This document shows positions 38,884 to 50,300 of a DNA stretch of 64,000 bases, one piece after another. The notes beneath the pieces were generated by a model that saw only the letters and a list, made by a program, of their open reading frames with translations, had not been told where the DNA came from and searched no databases. The DNA is from Enoplolaimus lenunculus (Eukaryota > Nematoda > Enoplea > Enoplida > Thoracostomopsidae): the NCBI GenBank assembly GCA_030248215.1, contig JASANG010001613.1, forward strand, positions 62,001 through 126,000, given 5' to 3'. The number at the start of each line of letters is the position of its first letter. Position 1 is the stretch's first letter. Made by a program: the position numbers and the translations under genes.

Positions 38884-39084
38884 TTATAGATAGTAAACTG
38901 AAAATTTTTCGCTTAAATCTTTAAAATTGAGGAGGCCGGCATTTGCAAAAGCAAATATGTATGACCCTTGAGTTGCCACCGTACTGCAGGGACGCGAATA
39001 AAGTAAACGGGAAACAATTAGCTTTAATGAACTTTTTAACCATAGAAAACGTCTAATATATGTTAAAGTTGTCCGGTCCAAACA

Positions 39085-39192
39085 ATTTGATATGGATTGA
39101 AAAATATATAACAGTCCGAAACCGAATCACGAGGGGAATCCCTCCGGAGAGGCGGAATAGATATCAGTCACACCTTCTTATTCCGGTCAATT
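39085..39192. mobile_element. TIR element family D, right-end fragment
   Basis: AACAGTCCGAAACCGAATCA, CTCCGGAGAGGC and CTTCTTATTCCGGTCA. Confidence 0.65.
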
Positions 39193-39544
39193 TTACTCTG
39201 TTCTAGAACGCATAACCCTCAATCCAAACGGTTTTCAAAAGCGTCAATATGGGCTGATAGAGGAATCGAGTATAACATATTTTAAGGTACATGGCTAATC
39301 AAGTTCAAAACAAGATTTCGCCTTGTTTGAAATTATAAAACAAACGACAAAGCCTAAACACAAAATATATTTTTAAAATTTAACCGTACTCTTTAACAGC
39401 TTTAATACCAAAAAACGTGCCTTCCCTTGTGGGCCAGAACAACTATAAAGCACTAGTTGGAAAACCCTCCTGGGTCACCTTGCCGGACCAGTCTGAGAGC
39501 CCCAGAGACAAATACACCGCGTGCTTCGTTCGTTAAAGAACCGC

Positions 39545-39726
39545 TGGCCTATGCAAAGATCAGCGGCGAAACGTTATTCTGTGCGACTGCAATAGAGCAA
39601 GTTTAAGTTTTAGACTAATTTTTTTGCTTACGCTTATGCTTAGACTTACGCATAAGCACATTCTTGCGCTTCAGGCTAAGGAATATGAATATACTACTGT
39701 TACGGCCCCGTTCTAAACATTAACCG
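39545..39726 (-). mobile_element. TTAGGC-core MITE, subfamily ii/i
   Basis: GGCCTATGCAAAGATCAGCG to ACGGCCCCGTTCTAAACATT. Confidence 0.78.
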
Positions 39727-40020
39727 AACCACTAAATGTGTTGCCGCTTGATATGAAACGACTACAAATTCTACCAATTAATTTTGAACCTAAATTTTAT
39801 TTGCTTATTGTTATAAGAATCTGCCAAATGTTGATATTAGCATATCACCTAACAGCAGGAAAATTTTACCAAAATAATTTGTTATATTTAAGCAACAGAA
39901 ACTGCCTCTGAAATGAAAAGTAAATTACTTTACAATTCAAGCACGTACCCATTAGGGTGCCATAAGGTCCGTACCACCGATTCCAATAATCCTAAAAATG
40001 TTTTGCGGCTGTTACAACGC

Positions 40021-41088
40021 ATTAACTCATTCTCACATAAATATTTGAGTGAAGCGAAACTCCGAGCGAAGCTCGGAGTTTCGCGAAGCGTTTTATGTTT
40101 TGCACTTGGGGGTCGAAAGGTGGATGTCCGGCTGTCCGTCTGTCCGTCCGAAAAGAATCTCAGGAACGGCTGAACCGATTTTGATAAACTTTTTTTGTTT
40201 GAATGCCAATCATCCTGGGGTGTTAACCTCGCATTGGGGTTTTAAAATTTTAAGCCGTTTATTAGCTACAGGCTAATTTGCATAATTAATTAAGCCTAAA
40301 TTAGGACTTTCCACAATATTTCACTAATTATTACAGTTAGAAGCAATCTAATTTTTGCATTAAAGGGTTTTTGGGTGCAAGAAATCTGCGTAGACTGTTT
40401 ACAAACCTCCAAAACCAGTAATTAAGCAGTTAGCTAATAGATAACTTGCATATTAGCATAGTTTATAAGCCTAAATTAGGACTTTTTACAATATTTCGCT
40501 AATTATTAAGGTTAAAAGCAATATAATTTCAGCACTAAAGGGTTTTTAGGTGAGAGGAATTTGAACAAATAGTTTACAAACATCCAAAACCGATAATTGA
40601 ATAGTTAGCTAATAGCTAATTTGCATATTAGCTTAATTGACAAGACAAAACTAGGACTTTTTAAATTATTTCAATAATTATTAAGGTTTACTGAAGGTTT
40701 TTGGGTGCTAGGAATCTGAGGAAATTGCTTACAAACCTCCAAAACCGACAAATGAATAGTTAGCTAATAACTAATTTGCATATTACCTTAATTGCTTACG
40801 TGTGTTCGAGCTTCGCTCAATAAATGTAGTCCCACTACGACTGGTTTCAATTTTATAGGAGCTGTAATTTCAAGGTAAGATTCGATCCGCAATCTCACGC
40901 GTGGGAGGCGTTTACGATGACCACTGAGCAATAGGAGCTTGACCCTGGAGCCCGAAGAGGTTTTGACGTCTTGTGGAAATCTTGCGCTGTGCATATATAT
41001 TAGAATTGTTAGGCACTACTCACAGTGTCGTATTGCTCGTATATTATTTGTATTTAGTTGCGTATAGTATACACTATGAGTGGAAGGC
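40021..41088. mobile_element. piggyBac-like MITE family P interrupted by a 0.8-kb element
   Basis: Head at about 40021-40044 (TTAACTCATTCTCACATAAA) and body at about 40858-41088 ending TGAGTGGAAGGCTTAA. The material between is a separate insertion. Confidence 0.75.
40045..40840. mobile_element. 0.8-kb TIR element with three about 180-bp internal repeats, nested in a family P MITE
   Basis: Starts GAGTGAAGCGAAACTCCGAG with a hairpin and ends CGAGCTTCGCTCAATAAATG. Contains the CCGTCTGTCCGTCCG motif and CGGCTGAACCGATTTTGATA, a pair common in invertebrate non-autonomous elements. It then has three tandem blocks, each with GGACTTT..A.AATATTTC, AGGGTTTTTGGGTG, ACAAACCTCCAAAACC and GTTAGCTAATA. No transposase frame. 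Confidence 0.72.
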
Positions 41089-41515
41089 TTAAGTCAAGTT
41101 TCTCGGGATCTAGTTTTTTGCGCACTTTAACACAAACCGTTAGAACGGAATTGCAGAACTAGCGATCGCATTCCTCCTCTGAACTCACTGAGAACGTGGG
41201 ATACACTAATTCTAAAATGGCACCAGGCTTCCCACTCGCATCGTTCGCTGATTCTTTCAAAGTCAGCTTTTGTTTTGGTTATCGGAGCGCCCCTGGGTCT
41301 ATGCTCCAGTAAACTACAAGAATTTTGCACGAAACGCCCACAGGCGCCAAGTTTCAGCGCTGGGGTTAAAACCAGCAGTAACTTTGGTTTAGTCCAAGCT
41401 AGGAGCGCACCCTGGGCTCTCGAGAGTGCGATCTCTAGAGGTTGTGACTCGCATGGCATAACTTTTGTTTGCTTTTATATAAATCGAGAAATTGCAAGTA
41501 GCAGCGCAGGTGCTT
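41089..41515. other. GC-richer island without a recognised gene
   Basis: Overlapping frames on both strands (110 codons minus, 89 codons plus), GC above the flanks, bounded by two MITEs. No domain recognised. Could be part of an unrecognised element. Confidence 0.4.
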
Positions 41516-41738
41516 GCACTGAAAAAAATGGTGAGTCAAATTGACTATCTTCGAAATATGCTTTTCCAGACTATACAAACTGAGTCCAAATTCGACTCCG
41601 GCAGAGTCACATTCGATTAACTGAGTCGCTGGGTGTGTCAAATTTGACTATGACGGAGTCGGATTTGACTCAGTTTGTGCACTCCGGAAAAGCCTATTTC
41701 GGAGAGAGTCAATTTGACTCATCATTTTTTGTAGTGTG
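41516..41738. mobile_element. Palindromic MITE family G
   Basis: CACTGAAAAAAATGGTGAGT to CATCATTTTTTGTAGTGTG; same nested GAGTC motifs. Confidence 0.9.
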
Positions 41739-41841
41739 GTGTGGAATGTACTTAATTGAAATAATGGAAATTAGGAAATGTGTGCGCGGCACAGGTTCGC
41801 AGCTGGATGCACCGCTGCTCTCTGAATTGCTTAGAAATTTT

Positions 41842-42042
41842 GGCCAATGTAAAGAACATGGACGGGACAGTATTATTAGGATATTCTTAAGCCTAAGCCT
41901 AAGCGTAAGCCTAAGCGTAAGAATGACCATATTCCTATGCCTAATCCTAAGCCTAAGCCAAGCAAAAAATTAGTCTAAAGCTTAAGCATACTCTATTGCA
42001 GTCCCACAGAAAAACGTTCCGCCCCTGATTGTTACATGAGCC
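41842..42042 (+). mobile_element. TTAGGC-core MITE, subfamily ii
   Basis: GGCCAATGTAAAGAACATGG to CCGCCCCTGATTGTTACATG. Confidence 0.87.
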
Positions 42043-42479
42043 GAAATTTTGAAGTGTATAATTTTGAACAAATAATATTTTCAATAATACACGTGGTACA
42101 GTCGCTGCTTGGCGCTAGAGAGTGTGTCTTTAGCCAAGACATCCAGGCAGTTACGGTCTGGTTTACCGGATAATTGGAGGGGGGTTTGAAAACAATGCGT
42201 TTGATCTGTTCCGACCCGATCTGTTATGTTAATTTTCTGCTCGTTTTTGGTCGTTTACACGTCAAGCGTTAGATTCCCTGTGGGACAGGGTTTGTTAACC
42301 GCCGTAGTCTAGAAGAGAGTTATAAGCGTTGATGATTCAAGCCTAACTTGGCTCAATGTTACTATCCTAGGGTACTCCGACGGTCGGAACTTGTTCTTGT
42401 ACTTGAGCCCGTCTGAGCACAACTGTTCCTAGAAAAATTCTTGTTAAACTGGGTTGTATTATTGTTGTCGACCGAAAGT
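42043..42479. other. Gap: nothing recognised
   Basis: Unique-looking sequence before the family C element. Confidence 0.5.
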
Positions 42480-42781
42480 AAAGCACCATTCACACGTGCA
42501 AGTTTTTGCAGTGAGAACTCGCAGCCGCAACTTGCACGCGCAAGTTTGGTCACTAATCATCTTTGAAGTTCGTGCAGGTGTAAATTGATTCACTAGAATT
42601 CATGCTATTTTATATAATTCGTACCTGTGAACGCAGCTGCTAGTCGTTGATTTTGTCGCACCTGCAATTTGATTGGTCAATCGGAATGTTCCTTTGAAAA
42701 CACCTCCAGCTGCAAGTATTTCGTGCAAGTTGTAGCTGCGAGTTCTCGCTGCAAAAAACTTGCACGTGTGAATGGGGCTTA
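42480..42781. mobile_element. TIR element family C, about 300 bp
   Basis: AAGCACCATTCACACGTGCA to TGCACGTGTGAATGGGGCTT. Confidence 0.88.
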
Positions 42782-43437
42782 ACAAAAAACCTTCATTGGT
42801 TTCCCTGTCGCGCGTTTCCTAAATGTATGTGTATCTATAATATCAGAAGTCGTAAAACGGATAGTGTGGCACCGTGTTTTTGTCTTTCCATTTTTGACCA
42901 ATTCTCTTTTACTAAAAACTTGGTTTTCCCGACACTTCAACATTTTCGTCTGCCGCTGGGTGTGTGAGGACATTAGGTTACCCCGGTGGTAAGAAGTTTC
43001 ATCTCGGGGCAGGAATGCGCTAGGATACAAGTGTTCTCGCTAGTCTAGTGTTAGCCATCAACGGTTCTAGTGGACTTAAGGTATTAATCGAAAGACAGGG
43101 CGCTGTGGGTGAGGGGTGACGGACGTCCTATCACGGACATATTGGCCGATAAGAGTAGCTAAACATTCGTGTCTATTGCATCGATCAAATAAGGTTTTGG
43201 GCCAGTCAAGGATAGGTGGTAAAGGCTTCGGCCGGGTACCAACCTTTATATTCACTATTGTTTAGCTAACTTCTTCCTAATATAAAATATAGTTATGCTC
43301 CTGTTCGTATTGTTTTGGCGGAAATACTTTATTTCATACTGTGATTGTTGGAAAATATTTATACACTAAACTAAAAAACATGACCACTCCGTGTATTTGC
43401 AGCTAAATTTTTTATTGCCCGCTCGAAACGATAGGCG
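42782..43437. other. Gap upstream of receptor C
   Basis: No gene seen; may include the receptor C promoter. Confidence 0.4.
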
Positions 43438-43650
43438 CACACTGCAAAAAATGGGGAGTCAAATTGACACTCTCGGAAATAGGCTTTTCTTGACTACACA
43501 AACGGAGTCAAATTCGACTCCACCAGAGTCAAATTCGATTGACTATGTCGCATGTTTGACTCTGGCGGAGTCTAATTTGACTCACTTTGCGCAGTCAGGA
43601 GAAGCCTATTTCCGACAGAGTCAATTTGACACACCATTTTTTACAGTGTA
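43438..43650. mobile_element. Palindromic MITE family G, about 110 bp before receptor C
   Basis: CACTGCAAAAAATGGGGAGT to CACCATTTTTTACAGTGTA. May lie in the receptor C promoter or 5'UTR. Confidence 0.9.
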
Positions 43651-43758
43651 GTCACAATATATACCATCTCTATTATACCGACATGAGTTTCAGGTATCGA
43701 TATTTACTTTAAAGGCAACAATAAATCATATTTAACACCTAAAGCGGCTAACTTTGTC

Positions 43759-44373
43759 ATGAGTCTAGTTTGGTATATATCGTATGGTGTGCTTGGTACA
43801 GTAATTTTAATTGTCAACGTGTTATTTGCAGTTGCGCTTATTGCACGCAAACAATATAGCAATTTCGACGGTGCATGCTATGTTAATTTAGCGTTCGCTT
43901 CAGTTCTAAGTGCAATCATTATTATACCATGCATAGATATTGTATGGCGTTATCCGACTGGTCTTTGCAAAGCGCTTTCATTTATAAATATTATAATCCA
44001 ATCAGTTGCGTGGAGTAGTATACTTTGCCTCGCCGTTGGTCATGCGGTTCGACAACGAACGAAATTGGTACACCCACAACAAAAGACTCGTAAAGCTTTA
44101 ATCAGGGCAATTCCGTATTTTGCCTGGGTCGTTGGAGTTGTACATGGCATTACCTACTCAGTGATCATGCACTTTGGCCCACCAATAGAGACGTGTCCGA
44201 CATCTAAGTTCCCACGAACGATTTTGGGGTATTACTGTAAATATTTCGTTGTATTTGCGCATTATTTGATCGCTTTGGTGGTGGTTGTATGTGCAATTGC
44301 TATTGCATGGCATGCAAAGAAGCAAACACGCCCAAACAGTGACGAAGAACAGAATACAGCCGATAGTGACAAG
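43759..44373 (+). CDS. Receptor C exon 1 (TM1-TM5)
   Basis: 205 residues from the ATG to SDK before GTAAAC (phase 0). Five hydrophobic helices are visible. Only about four residues precede TM1, so either the extracellular N-terminus is very short or an upstream exon is missed. Confidence 0.8.
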
Positions 44374-47300
44374 GTAAACATTAAATTCAAACATGTAATA
44401 TGAACGAGAACGGTTTCAAGGGTCAAAAAAATGGGCATACATTCAGCCCCACCAGTGCCGGCGGACGCGTCTCCCGAACCCCCAATTCGCGGATGTTGGC
44501 AAACTAAAGTTTTTGCGGACCACAAAGTTTATAAATTTATGATTCATATTAGTGAGGTTTTTTCGGACCTGTTTATTAAGGAAGCTGACTATCATAACGT
44601 CAGCCCTGTCCCCCTCAGCGCTTTAACCAATGTAAAGAACAGGGGCGGAACAGTATTATAAGCATATTCTTAAACCTAAGCCTAAGCCTAAGAATAAACG
44701 TAAGAATGCGTTTCTGCCTAAGCCTAATCCTAAGCCTAAGCCAAGAAAAAAATAGTCTAAAGCTTAAGTGTAATCTATTGCAGTCCCACAACAGTAAAAC
44801 GTTTCGGCTCTGATCTTTACATGGACCAGCGCTTTTATGAATACTCAAACGCAAAGTTACGTTTTGGAAGTTTTAAAACAATTTGCTAAAAACTACACAC
44901 AGAATAATTTTTGTCTTTTAAATGTCTGTAATTTTGGTTCTTTTACGTCTTATTACAGCCTCCCGACATAGACGTCTTGAATTTTAGACTTAAACTTGAA
45001 AATTTTTCAAATTTACGGCTTCAAAGCTTAAAATGTTGTCAGCCAAGGCTCCGGAAACAATGATTTTTTGCAAATGTCTGAGAAACCCATACAGTTTAAC
45101 AACTTTTCCATTATTCAAGACATGCTTGTTTAAAAGTAACATGTAGCCTGGACCCGGTCTGCGAAATAGAAAGTTGAAACTCAATCGAATTTTTACTTTA
45201 CAACGAAAGTTATATACGGCCGTAACGAAAACTGAGATTTTCAACTTTTGAACATTGCTCAAACAATTAATTGTATAATTCCGTTAGGCAAACGAAAATT
45301 GCAGGGCCATAGTGCATGGATGGAATTGGTTTTAAAACTGCAAAGTTTATTTTCACTTGCATAGTAAAACAAGTTGTTAAAGTGCCCCTAACCGGGCCAT
45401 AGAAAAAGATATGTTTTGAAAATATATTTGATGTGTAACGTGTAAAGTTTAGAAACAAGGGACTCGAACAAATTTTGAAAGTTAAATTCATGTACTACCT
45501 TTTTTCACAAAAATCGGGCTTATTTTCCAGGACAGCATATTTCAGATTGCCAAAAAAGTTTTGGCGGTCACAAGCAAGCTGTGATGTGTCACACAGAAAC
45601 ATATTCACAGCTTTGGGCGGCCATAAATCAAACAGTATTATATTTGATGTTTTCCTTTGGTTAAAAAGAAATTTGACAATGTAATCGCTTTATTTCATGA
45701 TAAAATTTTGAAGAACCCTTGAGAAGTCTGCGTACCTGAATTGTACTGGCAAAGTGCAATATTTTCTGAAACTTTATATATTCGTTTATAATTTTGCGTA
45801 ATTTAGCATTCGTTTACAGCATGAACCAGGAAGCAACCGTAGGTTAAAATACCGGAGTCAGAGTTGAACCAAGATTTGCCTTAGTCGGAGAGGACGATTT
45901 TATGCCGGAGACGAAGGCTGACGTCGCATTATACTGTGCTATGAACAATGGGCCACTCAAAAACAAAGGTTAAGATTTCGATAAAATTAAAGTTGGTTAT
46001 AAAGCTTCATACTGCCATCTATGTTTGTAAATTATCATTTTTGTATAAAATCCACACAGGGTTAGAAATTTGTGCCGTGAATAATGGCACTTATCAGTGC
46101 CAGTAGTAGTAAATAGGTAAACATTTGTTTCATGGTGCTTGAATAAGATGAAAATCACTTCTCCACATCGCATGTTCAAAGCGTCTATCCCCATGAGTCA
46201 TTTTTTTGCGATAACGGGTAATTCAGAAAATTACGAAACTATCAAACAAAGCTGTGAATATGTTTCTGTGTGACACATCACAGCTTGCTTGTGACCGCCA
46301 AAACTTTTTTGGCAATCTGAAATATGCTGTCCTGGAAAATAAGCCCGATTTTTGTGAAAAAAAGGTAGTACATGAATTTAACTTTCAAAATTTGTTCGAG
46401 TCCCTTGTTTCTAAACTTTACACGTTACACATCAAATATATTTTCAAAACATATCTTTTTCTATGGCCCGGTTAGGGGCACTTTAACAACTTGTTTCACA
46501 ACTTTACAAAAGTAACTTTGTTCAGATTCGGGTATAGATACTGAAAAGATCGAACAACAAACAAAATTGAATTGATACTAACTTACCAAGATTATTAAGT
46601 CACTCATAACCACTAACTTACCAAGATTATTAAGTCACTCATAACCGATGCACCAACCCCACCAATTATTATTTTAATCCATCCGCATTCATGATAGTTT
46701 GCTCAACCTAGCTATGTATATTCCGGTTTTTAAAACAAATTTCTTTACAGATTTTAAAAAAAGTCAACGCACAATATGACGAAAAACCAGATAATGTAGC
46801 ATCAACTGTTGCATAACAATACGCTAAGCCAACACACAAGGCAATGCTGAAAAAATAATTGTTGGCTCTATGTACCGGGGCTGCGTAGTTTTATAGTTTA
46901 CTTCGACGCCGTTTATCTGAGCCAAAATACGAAGAAAATTTGCACAAAAATTAGAGCAAATTTTCGCCTAGTTTGCTACTTTTCTAAACTTTACACGTTA
47001 CTCATCAAATATATTTTCAAAACATATCTTTTTCTATGGCCCGGTTAGGGGCACTTTAACAACTTGTTTCACAACTTTACAAAAGTAACTTTGTTCTGAT
47101 TCGGGTATAGATACTGAAAAGATCGAACAACAAACAAAATTGAATTGATACTAACTTACCAAGATTATTAAGTCACTCATAACCACTAACTTGCCAAGAT
47201 TATTAAGTCACTCATAACCGATGCACCAACCCCACCAATTATTATTTTAATCCATCCGCATTCATGATAGTTTGCTCTACCTAGCTATGTATATTCCTGT

Positions 47301-50300
47301 TTTTAAAACAATTTTCTTTACAGGTTTTAAAAAAAGTCAACGCACAATATAAAAAATAAATAATAGATATGCAAAACAAGCAAGACAACACAAGCAGGAG
47401 AAAATCCGGGCCCCCACGACAAAAAAAAAAAATAGTATGATGTTGCTACATGCGATAAATTATACATATCTAAACTAGCTGCATGAAAATATGAACGATT
47501 TTTAGAATCAAATATTTCGGGTAAAACATATTATAAAAAATAAAAAATAAATAAATAAATAAATAAATATAAAATAATAATAAGAGACACTACAGTGTCC
47601 TTATGATATTGTATTTCTCAAAGTTGTATTTCAATAGCGATCTAAGAATAAAAATGAAATACGATAGTGTTTTGGAACTGATTTTTGACCTTCGACGCCC
47701 TGTACACATTTTATTATGGAAAGTGTATAACGAAATAACACTATTTATGTGATTTTATGTTGATCTCAGTAATTTTTTATAGTAATGTACCAAAGTGGCC
47801 AAATGCTCAACATCTGTTTATAGCGTAAGTACGATATTTGTTGATGACCAATACAATAACGCATTTTTTATATTTTCAGATCGATTTACGGATGGCAACA
47901 GCAGTAACATTGCTGTTTTTATCGCTTCATTTGCCGATTATCATATACGTGTTATTGCCGGAATTTATGCATTATAAACACTTGTAAGTATTTTTAGCAA
48001 AATAAGCACATCGGGCGAGCATATAATATTTTTTACTCGCGATTATAGACGCACTGAAATGTCCTCGCTGAAACCCGTTTGCGCTTTTTAGCTGGTACAC
48101 ATACAGCATAAAACTGTTCTATATTAAATAATAATTTAAAGCAACAGATACTGCGGATATTTCAAGTAGATTACAGTATCATGATTTGTCGACAGTTCTA
48201 TAATCAACGGCCGTAGTCTCTCGAATGTGCTTAGCACCTGTCACTGATTGCAAAAAGATCTGTTATATATCTTTCGAAGAAAAAAATTTCAGCCTCAAGG
48301 GATTAAAAATAACTATTTAATCCTGTTTCCAATTGATTCAAGCTGTGAGAGTACCTGCAGCTGGCTCAGAACAAATCGGCAAGGTTCCTGCACCTCTGCG
48401 AGTTGCGCCGGTTTTCTGACCTATGCTCACACGTTTAGCGACTCTCTAAGATACCGACACTTCAAGGGCTGCATTTTCGAGATGAGAGCCTTCCGAATCA
48501 AAGCTGTGTCTGCCGACACCAGCATGTCGGGGTCCTTCTGCTCAGATGTCATTTCAAAAACTTTAAGTGCAGCCCGAGGCTCACACATTTCCGCAAAAAT
48601 GTAACCCCGGATAACCATATATAAATTATATTAAGGCGCTGGGTGCAATGACATCTGTATAGTGATAAATGCTATGTATCCCAATGAAACTATGGGCCGA
48701 TGAGACCTTACAAGCCCCGAAATATACCGTACTTAAGAGAACATTTAAGATTATTGCACGCTAAACGCGTGTATCTCTGAGTCACACAACTTTATTACTA
48801 TGTTCATGCAACAACTTTTAAAAGTAGTATTTGGTACAAATTATTTCGGAAACTGCGAAGTGACAGCTTGCCGGAAACGTGCTTTATACGTTCACAGGTG
48901 GAGTCATAAACGGAAACTTCCATTAAAATAGAAAAGTATAAAACTTTAATAAACAGTTTTACGCTTAAACAATACCTGTCCATAACACAGGTTTTAAATT
49001 ATGTCATAGGATTTGCATTAGACGTTGGCTTAGGCCTAAGTTTCGGCATACGTTTAAAATGGGCTGATTAGAATTAGGTTTCGATTTAAGCATTGAAATT
49101 TCAAATTTGGTTCAAAATTTGTTCTACACATCCACTTAAACCCGTAAAGGTGTGTTTTGCCGTCATATTTTGTAAAAAAAGGCTAGTCCTGTTTTAACTG
49201 GAGCGTTTGTTATATTAAATTAAACTTTTGATGTTTATAAGTACATTTGTTTGGTTATCTTAGGCTAAGTCAGCTTTACTTCTTTTATAATCTAGATGCC
49301 GACGTAAACGAACCAATACCGGAGAGCCAATGCGTGTACACGAGAGGGGAATATGATATAACGGTTTCAACTACCTGTACTGCCTTCAAAGGACAAAAAT
49401 TATTTCCCGCTTCCGAGGTGAAATTATGGCTATGCTCGGGATTGTAATATGCCACATTTTATCCAACCTTTTAGGTTGGGCTGCACTACAATAAAAATCG
49501 AGCCTGGTATTTTGGTACATATTGAGCCATCAATGAATTTTGTTAACGATGTCACAAAATCTCTTGTAGACCAGGGCTATCACGATAATAATAATAATAT
49601 TTTCCGGCCGATATAACTGGGCATTTGACCGGTATCCCCGATAGCGAATCTACCAGCGTCTCGATTAATCACGCAATCCTAATATTTTCAGAAGCTACGA
49701 TGGGTTCCTTGTTGTGTCATGGTTTTGTTTTACAAGTTATCTATCGGTTCCATTACTGTATACAATATTCAAGGTATGTCTTTTAGTGCAATGATTGACA
49801 ATTTTTAGTTCACATAGCACATTTTTAACTTTTGAAACAAACAGATCTTTAGAAAATCTCCATTGTATACAATTCAATTTCTTACATTTTAGCTATTTAA
49901 TGAAATGCTGCAAGAACAAAACATATGACATCGAAGAACCGTTGGGTTTTTCGCTATATGTCAAACTGAGCGTAAAACAATATATCTCGAATCTTATGTA
50001 GAGCTAAATTCGTTCATTAGGTATACCGCAATTATGTGAAAATACACAAAAAGGGTTGTGTTTCTTATTAACAAAACGAACGTATTGGCATTAGCTGCAA
50101 CATGAATTGTTATTGGTATTATTCTTTCGCTCATATACCGACAGGAGTTAAGTTTACAGAGAACAAAGATAATTAAGGAATTGTATTCGGCATTTTCGAC
50201 CCCTCCCATATTCCAAGCACAACATCGTATTAAGATAATGTACTCAATTTATTGTGGAAGATGTATAGCGAACAGTTCACCAACGGACTCCATACACTAG

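Noticed and set aside
41127-41544. Gene in the GC-richer island at 41.1-41.5 kb
   Set aside because: Frames on both strands are similar in length, no motif is recognisable, and no splice partners were found.
44431-44661. 76-codon frame just after receptor C exon 1
   Set aside because: A splice of about 70 bp could reach it, but the resulting phase 0 frame stops soon and no donor leads on to TM6. Kept only as a possible alternative end.
48248-48604. 118-codon plus-strand frame in receptor C intron 2
   Set aside because: It is the shadow of the minus-strand coding-like block, which has the better residue composition.
49247-49447. 66-codon frame between receptor C exons 2 and 3
   Set aside because: Not needed by splice phase and without hydrophobic character; including it would interrupt the TM6-TM7 loop.
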